Origin: Wenyingzhuangia aestuarii
GTDB taxonomy: Bacteria; Bacteroidota; Bacteroidia; Flavobacteriales; Flavobacteriaceae
DNA: 64,000 nt
Reading direction: 5' to 3'
NCBI RefSeq assembly: GCF_011927765.1
Contig: NZ_JAATJG010000002.1
Span: 278,127 to 342,126 of the forward strand
Position numbers and translations under genes: made by a program. Below the pieces are notes generated by a model that saw only the letters and a list, made by a program, of their open reading frames with translations, was not told the origin of the DNA and did not search any database. The stretch's first letter is position 1; every line of letters starts with the position of its first letter. Of the stretch, positions 60,191-64,000 are shown one piece after another.

Positions 60191-61318
60191 TTATTGCTTT
60201 ATAATTTTTTTAACAAAGGCTCCGTTATCAGTTTCAACTTTAAACAAATAGATACCAGTAGCTAATTCAGAAATATTGATATCTGATTGCTTGCTGTTAA
60301 ACTGTTTTGTTAATAGAGTTTTACCTGTTAAGTTGTAAACAGAAATTGTAGCACTTTTTAAATTGCTGTTTGTTACAGAAATTACACTTGTTACAGGGTT
60401 TACATAAATACTCCAGTCTAATTCTTCTAGAGAAGTATTACTTAAGGTAGGAGCTTCATTAATTGTCGCAAAATTTTTCCATACATCTGCAGCCTCATAT
60501 GCACTTTTAGTACCGTTAGGAACTGTTAAAATAGCACCTGCAGCAATTGGATCTTCAAATATAGATGATAGACCATTGTCTGTAAGTGTTATAGGAGTTT
60601 CCCCTTCTACAATTATTTCTGTTAAACTTGAACAAAATTTAAATAGATTATGATTCGTTTGATCAAGTGTTGTTAATGTTGCCGGTAATGTAACTGATTC
60701 AAGCGAAGTACATCCATTAAAGGCACCTACATAAATGGCTTCTATATTTGGCATGCTTACAGTTTTTATTCCTGTAGATTGCCAGAATGCTAAACCTGCA
60801 CCAGTTGTTTCTCCTATAAATTTTACTTTAGGAAGATTTAAGTTTACAAGTGATGTACAAGCTCTAAATGATTGTACACCAATATGAGTTACTTCAGGGA
60901 TATTTAAAGTTACTAATGCGCTACAATTTCTAAAAGCTTGTAGACCAATAGTAGTTGTAAGAGGTAGTGTAACAGTAGTAAGACTAGTACAATCCATAAA
61001 AGATTGATGTCCAGGTTGTGTATTTCCTTCTAAGGTTAAAGAAGTGATGGATTTTCCTTTTATAGCTGTACTGGCAATTAATGTAATAGCATATTCAAAA
61101 CCGTCTTCTGTAACAGATGCTGGTATAACTAGGGTACTAGGTAGAGTTGCACCTGTAGTTACAGCTGTAATTGAGACTGTATTAGGAGAGCCAGGTTCAG
61201 TATCAGTAGTTACTTGATAATCGTATAAGGAATCAGAAAATACAGCTCCGGCTGATAGCTGTGCATTTGTTAGCGTAATAGAAAATAATGTAATTAAAAA
61301 AAGTAGTATTTTTTTCAT
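60191..61318 (-). CDS. BspA-like leucine-rich-repeat protein with T9SS sorting domain
   Basis: 375 aa. A signal peptide (MKKILLFLITLFSITLTNAQ) is followed by LRR_5/BspA repeats from about residue 75 to 250 (SFMDCTSLTTVTLPLTTTIGLQAFRNCSALVTLNIPEVTHIGVQSF and similar). The C-terminal sorting domain is YVNPVTSVISVTN, VYNLTGKTLLTKQF, LATGIYLFKVETDNGAFVKKIIKQ. A surface adhesin or binding protein exported by T9SS. Its upstream region (61406-61430) has the motif also found before the sulfatase and glycosidase-like genes. Confidence 0.9.
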   Translation of the reverse strand: MKKILLFLITLFSITLTNAQLSAGAVFSDSLYDYQVTTDTEPGSPNTVSITAVTTGATLPSTLVIPASVTEDGFEYAITLIASTAIKGKSITSLTLEGNTQPGHQSFMDCTSLTTVTLPLTTTIGLQAFRNCSALVTLNIPEVTHIGVQSFRACTSLVNLNLPKVKFIGETTGAGLAFWQSTGIKTVSMPNIEAIYVGAFNGCTSLESVTLPATLTTLDQTNHNLFKFCSSLTEIIVEGETPITLTDNGLSSIFEDPIAAGAILTVPNGTKSAYEAADVWKNFATINEAPTLSNTSLEELDWSIYVNPVTSVISVTNSNLKSATISVYNLTGKTLLTKQFNSKQSDINISELATGIYLFKVETDNGAFVKKIIKQ

Positions 61319-61621
61319 TTTGTAATAATTTTTAGTTAGTTAATAGTTTTAGATGTTCTTAACTGCAAATTATATCAAAATGGAATAGTTGTAGATGTCT
61401 GTTTGTCTCAAAATAAGGGGTTGAATGTTGCAATATACCCATTATCCTTAAAATTAGGAGAGGTTTTTAATGCATAAAATAAATAGTAGGAAATGAGAAA
61501 TATCTAAAGACTTTAAGTTGATACCAATTCTGTAAGGACATTGTTTTACCAAATTGATGCTTTTTCAAGCATTGTAGAGATCTTGTTTACGAATCCTAAA
61601 ACATTGAGTTAACCATTTTCT
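61319..61621. other. Non-coding stretch between the BspA-like gene and the cassette array
   Basis: No gene seen. It includes the block TCTC-N4-TAAGG-N4-GAATGTTG at 61406-61430, shared in spacing with two other genes of the window. A short open frame further right (61565-61750) overlaps a recombination-like site and is not credible. Confidence 0.6.
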
Positions 61622-61773
61622 TTTAAACGGTTTTGTTTCTTTTTCTGAATCTCGTCTGCTACTATTTTGGGCAATTTCGGGATTGAAAATCAACAAGATT
61701 TGGCGACTTAGTAAATATACACAAAGCTTTGAAGTTTGGACAAAACTCAAATGAAGTATAGTCTGTGTTGTAT
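61622..61773 (-). repeat. attC-like site 1 (most degraded)
   Basis: On the minus strand it begins ATACAAC right after the stop codon of the 211-aa gene. Conserved blocks follow (TACTTCAT...TTTTG, ACTTC...GCTTTGTG, ACTAAGTCGCCAAATCTTG), then AAAACCGTTTAAA. It aligns with sites 2 and 3 over about 110 bases. It is the array edge nearest ordinary chromosome. Confidence 0.5.
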
Positions 61774-62409
61774 CTAGTTTTTTGGATGAAAGAGTTTATT
61801 TATTTTATTTAAAAAAGTTGATAAATATTCTAGTTCATCAACATGAGGATATAATTTAAAATATGATAAAGGTTCGTGAACAATCAATTCATTAGATTCA
61901 TTTTCATTCTTAATTTTTATTAAATAAGTATCACCGTCAGTAATTTCAATTATTTTATCAAATAATTCATACTTTCCATTTTCCATTTTAATTTCTTTTT
62001 CACTTAGTTTATACTTATATTCATAAAAATCAGGGAGTTTCAAGATATTTGTTGCTAGTAATTCTAACCATTCCTTTTCAAAATTGTTAGCAGGCATAAC
62101 ATTTATTTTCGAAAATTTATCAGTTTTATAAGTTTTGAGTGAACCATTTTCGTCAAAATAATTAATAGATTCTATTTCAGCGTAGATAAAATATTTTTCA
62201 AGCTTCCATTGACTTTCTTTATTTTTAAATATCCTATATAACTTATTGTTTGATCTCAAACTTTGAAAAACATAAACTCTTAATTCTTTTTCAAAATATT
62301 CTAATTTTTCAAGTTTTAAAATACTATCAATTTCTTTAATATCTTGGGAATAAGTTTTAAATAAACCTAGAATTAGAAATGTGATAAATAATATTTCAAA
62401 TTTTCTCAT
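61774..62409 (-). CDS. Exported protein of unknown function, carried in a cassette
   Basis: 211 aa with a signal peptide (MRKFEILFITFLILGLFKTYSQ). The rest is charged, lysine/glutamate-rich and beta-like (YFIYAEIESINYFDENGSLKTYKTDKF, IIEITDGDTYLIKIKNENESNELIVHEP). Not recognised. The gene is enclosed tightly by the inverted ends GTTGTAT (at its 5' side) and ATACAAC (abutting its stop codon), so the cassette is little larger than the gene, as in integron cassettes. It is more AT-rich to the eye than the neighbouring core genes. Confidence 0.65.
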   Translation of the reverse strand: MRKFEILFITFLILGLFKTYSQDIKEIDSILKLEKLEYFEKELRVYVFQSLRSNNKLYRIFKNKESQWKLEKYFIYAEIESINYFDENGSLKTYKTDKFSKINVMPANNFEKEWLELLATNILKLPDFYEYKYKLSEKEIKMENGKYELFDKIIEITDGDTYLIKIKNENESNELIVHEPLSYFKLYPHVDELEYLSTFLNKINKLFHPKN

Positions 62410-62416
62410 AAATTAA

Positions 62417-62627
62417 ATACAACGGTTTTGGCTAGGCTTTGTGAGGGGTTGAAAATCGGCTAGATTTTTGAACACGGACTAAGCCGAAGCTTTTTGTTAG
62501 GTTTCTTTTGGTTAAAACTAAGTCATCCCGAAGCATCGGGACAATAAGATTTGGCGACCTAGTAAATATAGCAAAAACTTTGAAGTAAGCACAAAACCCG
62601 CATGAAGTTTAGCCGGTGTTGGGTAAC
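62417..62627 (-). repeat. attC-like site 2, with an inserted hairpin
   Basis: On the minus strand it starts GTTACCCAAC (R''-like: ACCCAAC fits RYYYAAC) and ends AAAACCGTTGTAT (R'-like GTT). Inside are CACCGGCTAAACTTCATGCGGG and GCCTAGCCAAAACC blocks shared with site 3. About 80 extra bases include the perfect hairpin TCCCGA-AGCA-TCGGGA. This site follows the toxin gene stop codon by 3 bases. Confidence 0.6.
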
Positions 62628-62630
62628 GTT

Positions 62631-62936
62631 TTATACTTTCAATTTATTAGGATTCTTTCGATTACTAAAAAAAGATAATATTTGAACAGTTTTATTATTG
62701 TTATTTTCTCTGTAATAGATAGTATTCAATTTATGTACTACAGCTTTTCTAACTTCTAGATGTTTAGACTGAGGAAATAAAGAAGGATTTTCAGCTATTA
62801 GTTTAACTGTAGTTTCAATTTTCTGAGAAAGTTTTTTAGATTCTCTTTCAGTCCATTTTAATTCTAAATATTCAAAAACTTCCTTTAATTCATTTAAAGC
62901 GTTATCTGTCCATTCAACCTTATAACCACTTTTCAT
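62631..62936 (-). CDS. ParE/RelE-superfamily toxin
   Basis: 101-aa basic protein with the ParE-like opening YKVEWTDNALNELKEVFEYLELKWTERESKKLSQKI and a core of VHKLNTIYYRENNNNKTVQILSFFSNRKNPNKL. Toxins of this fold poison gyrase (ParE) or cut mRNA on the ribosome (RelE); the type cannot be told by eye, though the first half looks more ParE-like. It overlaps the antitoxin gene by 17 bases, and both lie inside one cassette. Confidence 0.88.
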   Translation of the reverse strand: MKSGYKVEWTDNALNELKEVFEYLELKWTERESKKLSQKIETTVKLIAENPSLFPQSKHLEVRKAVVHKLNTIYYRENNNNKTVQILSFFSNRKNPNKLKV

Positions 62937-63153
62937 ATACCTTTCTAGCTTCAGAGTGAGAGTTTAGATTTCCATTGTCAGCATCTATAATACCTTTTTC
63001 AATAGATTTTTTTTCAGATTCAGAAATTTCATTCCACCAATCTGCTGTCTCAGATTTTCTAAGCTCTAATATTTTCTCAATCAGTGATTTGTCGTTAAGA
63101 GTTGTTAACCATTGTATTAATTCTATTTTAGTATTTTGAATATTCATTTCCAT
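62920..63153 (-). CDS. Antitoxin of the ParE/RelE pair
   Basis: 77-aa acidic protein: MEMNIQNTKIELIQWLTTLNDKSLIEKILELRKSE at the N-terminus (helical, DNA-binding or dimer part), then ADWWNEISESEKKSIEKGIIDADNGNLNSHSEARKVYEKWL, a typical toxin-wrapping C-terminus. A Met at residue 3 is another possible start. It precedes and overlaps the toxin gene as usual. A leader of about 65 bases separates it from the cassette boundary GTTGGGTAAC. Confidence 0.85.
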   Translation of the reverse strand: MEMNIQNTKIELIQWLTTLNDKSLIEKILELRKSETADWWNEISESEKKSIEKGIIDADNGNLNSHSEARKVYEKWL

Positions 63154-63209
63154 ATTTCAAAAGTAATAAAATTCTAATTGAATATAGTTTTTCGTTGCTA
63201 CTTTTTAAT

Positions 63210-63219
63210 GTTACCCAAC
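63210..63219 (-). repeat. Cassette boundary complementary to the end of site 2
   Basis: Minus-strand GTTGGGTAAC, an exact 10-base inverted match to GTTACCCAAC at 62618-62627. The pair brackets the toxin-antitoxin genes and marks the ends of one mobile cassette. Confidence 0.6.
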
Positions 63220-63447
63220 TTCCGAATAACCATACCTCTTGTATGGTATGCTTCCGTTCCATTTTTTTATAAAACTACGTATTTCTATTTAGAATAACGT
63301 TTTTTTATGTTAAGTATCCCGTAAAATAAAAGTTGTTTCTGTTTTAAATACTTGCTGGAAAGCCGTTGTTTATAGCTGTCTAAAGTATAGAGACAATAAG
63401 GTTTGTTGCCTTAAGTTATTGAATAGAGGCTTAGTTTATGAAATGCC
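63220..63447. other. Gene-less segment of the cassette array
   Basis: No convincing open frame. It has an 8-bp hairpin CCATAC-CTCTT-GTATGG (63229-63246) and, around 63360-63425, a diverged partial copy of the site 2 sequence (GACAATAAG-TTTG block). It may be a decayed or non-coding cassette. Confidence 0.5.
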
Positions 63448-63571
63448 TTACAACGGTTTTGGCTAGGCTTTGTACGGGCTTGGAAATCGGCCAGATTTGG
63501 CGGACTTAATAAATATGCACAAAACTTCGAAGTTGGCACAAAACCCGCATGAAGTTTAGTCGGTGTTAACT
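63448..63571 (-). repeat. attC-like site 3
   Basis: A 124-base imperfect palindrome. On the minus strand it begins AGTTAAC, then ACCGACTAAACTTCATGCGGG, has a perfect central AACTTCGAAGTT, and ends CTAGCCAAAACCGTTGTAA. The outer arms can pair over roughly 20 positions with G-T wobbles. It lies 10 bases after the HepT gene stop codon. Confidence 0.6.
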
Positions 63572-63580
63572 GCTGGCTTT

Positions 63581-63916
63581 TTATTTTTCTAGTAACTGTT
63601 CAACTTCTATTAAAAGTTTCGGCAAATGAATTGTTACTATTCCCCAAATTATAGTATTGTCAACACTGTCATAAGCATGAATTACCCAATTTCTAGTGTC
63701 AACTATTTTTCGTGCATTTTCAATTACTATTTCATGTTCAATTTTTAATATTCGATTAGTCGCTTCTCCAATAATTTCAATTTCACGTTCAACAGCTCTT
63801 CTCAGAATCTTGTTTTCTTCGTATTTGAAGAAATCTCTTTCATTTCCTAAATATTCATTAATAGATTCTATCGATGTTTTTATATCGTAAAGATACTTTT
63901 TAACCTCACGCTTCAT
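63581..63916 (-). CDS. hepT: HepT-family toxin (DUF86)
   Basis: 111-aa HEPN-fold ribonuclease of the MntA-HepT toxin-antitoxin system. The catalytic RX4HXY motif is R75-N-W-V-I-H80-A-Y82; the Tyr is the residue that MntA modifies with AMP. Other family features are IEIIGEATNRIL and VDNTIIWGIVTIHLPKLL. The start overlaps the end of the upstream nucleotidyltransferase gene by 11 bases. Third cargo of the cassette array. Confidence 0.93.
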   Translation of the reverse strand: MKREVKKYLYDIKTSIESINEYLGNERDFFKYEENKILRRAVEREIEIIGEATNRILKIEHEIVIENARKIVDTRNWVIHAYDSVDNTIIWGIVTIHLPKLLIEVEQLLEK

Positions 63917-64000
63917 ATATTAATTCTTTAGATTCATTAATACTTTCAATGAAATATGGGTTTTTCAATGATTTCTCAGTAACTAAGTCAATTTTTCGAT
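63906..64000 (-). CDS. mntA: MntA-type nucleotidyltransferase antitoxin, C-terminal end only
   Basis: The last 30 codons are visible: RKIDLVTEKSLKNPYFIESI followed by NESKELIYEA and stop. The DLVT block and the IYE-like ending are typical of the minimal nucleotidyltransferases that pair with HepT. The catalytic GSxRxGxxxxxSD part lies beyond the right edge. Confidence 0.85.
   Translation of the reverse strand, partial: RKIDLVTEKSLKNPYFIESINESKELIYEA

Noticed and set aside
61565..61750. Small open frame on the minus strand
   Set aside because: Overlaps attC-like site 1, has no plausible domain and its codons follow the repeat sequence.
63520..63545. Sigma-54-like box TGGCACAAAACCCGCA within site 3
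   Set aside because: It fits the GG-N10-GC pattern but lies inside the conserved palindrome, lacks TTG before the GC and is not followed by a gene or terminator in that direction.
61622..64000. Insertion sequence or transposon
   Set aside because: No transposase, no target-site duplication, and several different cargos each with its own site.

Overview
The window is AT-rich DNA from a member of the Flavobacteriaceae (Bacteroidota), probably marine. The evidence is protein C-termini with the type IX secretion (T9SS) sorting domain, a TonB-dependent receptor, a type I sulfatase, Bacteroidota promoter -7 elements of the TAnnTTTG type, and many small families typical of the group (DUF4494, DUF6428, YHYH proteins). 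Both window edges cut through genes: hemN on the left and mntA on the right.

Layout. 1-8.2 kb: hemN with an uncharacterised 603-aa partner, two T9SS cargo proteins sharing a near-identical C-terminus and terminator, a YkgJ protein, the exo-muramidase NamZ and a LolC/E-type permease. 8.2-8.9 kb: no protein gene, but four tandem units. Each has a sigma-54-like -24/-12 promoter, a conserved body of about 90 nt and a terminator hairpin, all on the minus strand; three also carry an upstream dyad. 8.9-22 kb: core genes (lipA, an Nramp-like transporter with an ECF sigma factor and a glycosyltransferase, a YHYH/MORN/SCO lipoprotein trio, proB, murB, small membrane proteins, uvrB). 22-26 kb: phytate acquisition (TonB receptor plus beta-propeller phytase). 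26-34 kb: a secreted glycosidase-like lipoprotein, a TPR protein, a PAS histidine kinase, a sulfatase and a DJ-1 lipoprotein. 34-43 kb: small regulators and transporters, an MsbA-like ABC exporter, a DEAD-box helicase, an AstE-like protein and ArfB.

44-50 kb is accessory. It holds a two-gene HerA/DUF4297-type antiphage module next to an arsenic operon (arsR, DUF6428, arsC-like, acr3). 51-56.4 kb is an operon with egtB and egtD for ergothioneine, preceded by a membrane heme protein and an FAD reductase, and followed by an Asp/Glu racemase-fold protein that lacks its first catalytic cysteine and an NmrA-type reductase. 56.4-60 kb is a small locus around an AraC regulator, with three copies of one operator-like motif placed 45-60 nt before three nearby genes. 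One of those genes is broken by a run of ten A.

60-64 kb: a BspA-like T9SS protein, then cassettes separated by related imperfect palindromes of 120-210 nt. Two cassettes have exactly complementary ends, as expected for integron-type attC recombination. Their cargo is a secreted protein of unknown function, a ParE/RelE toxin-antitoxin pair and an MntA-HepT pair.

The strongest candidates for something undescribed are the tandem sigma-54 small-RNA array at 8.2-8.9 kb, the attC-like cassette array at the right end and the AraC-centred mini-regulon. All assignments were made by eye from sequence and motifs; no database search was run.
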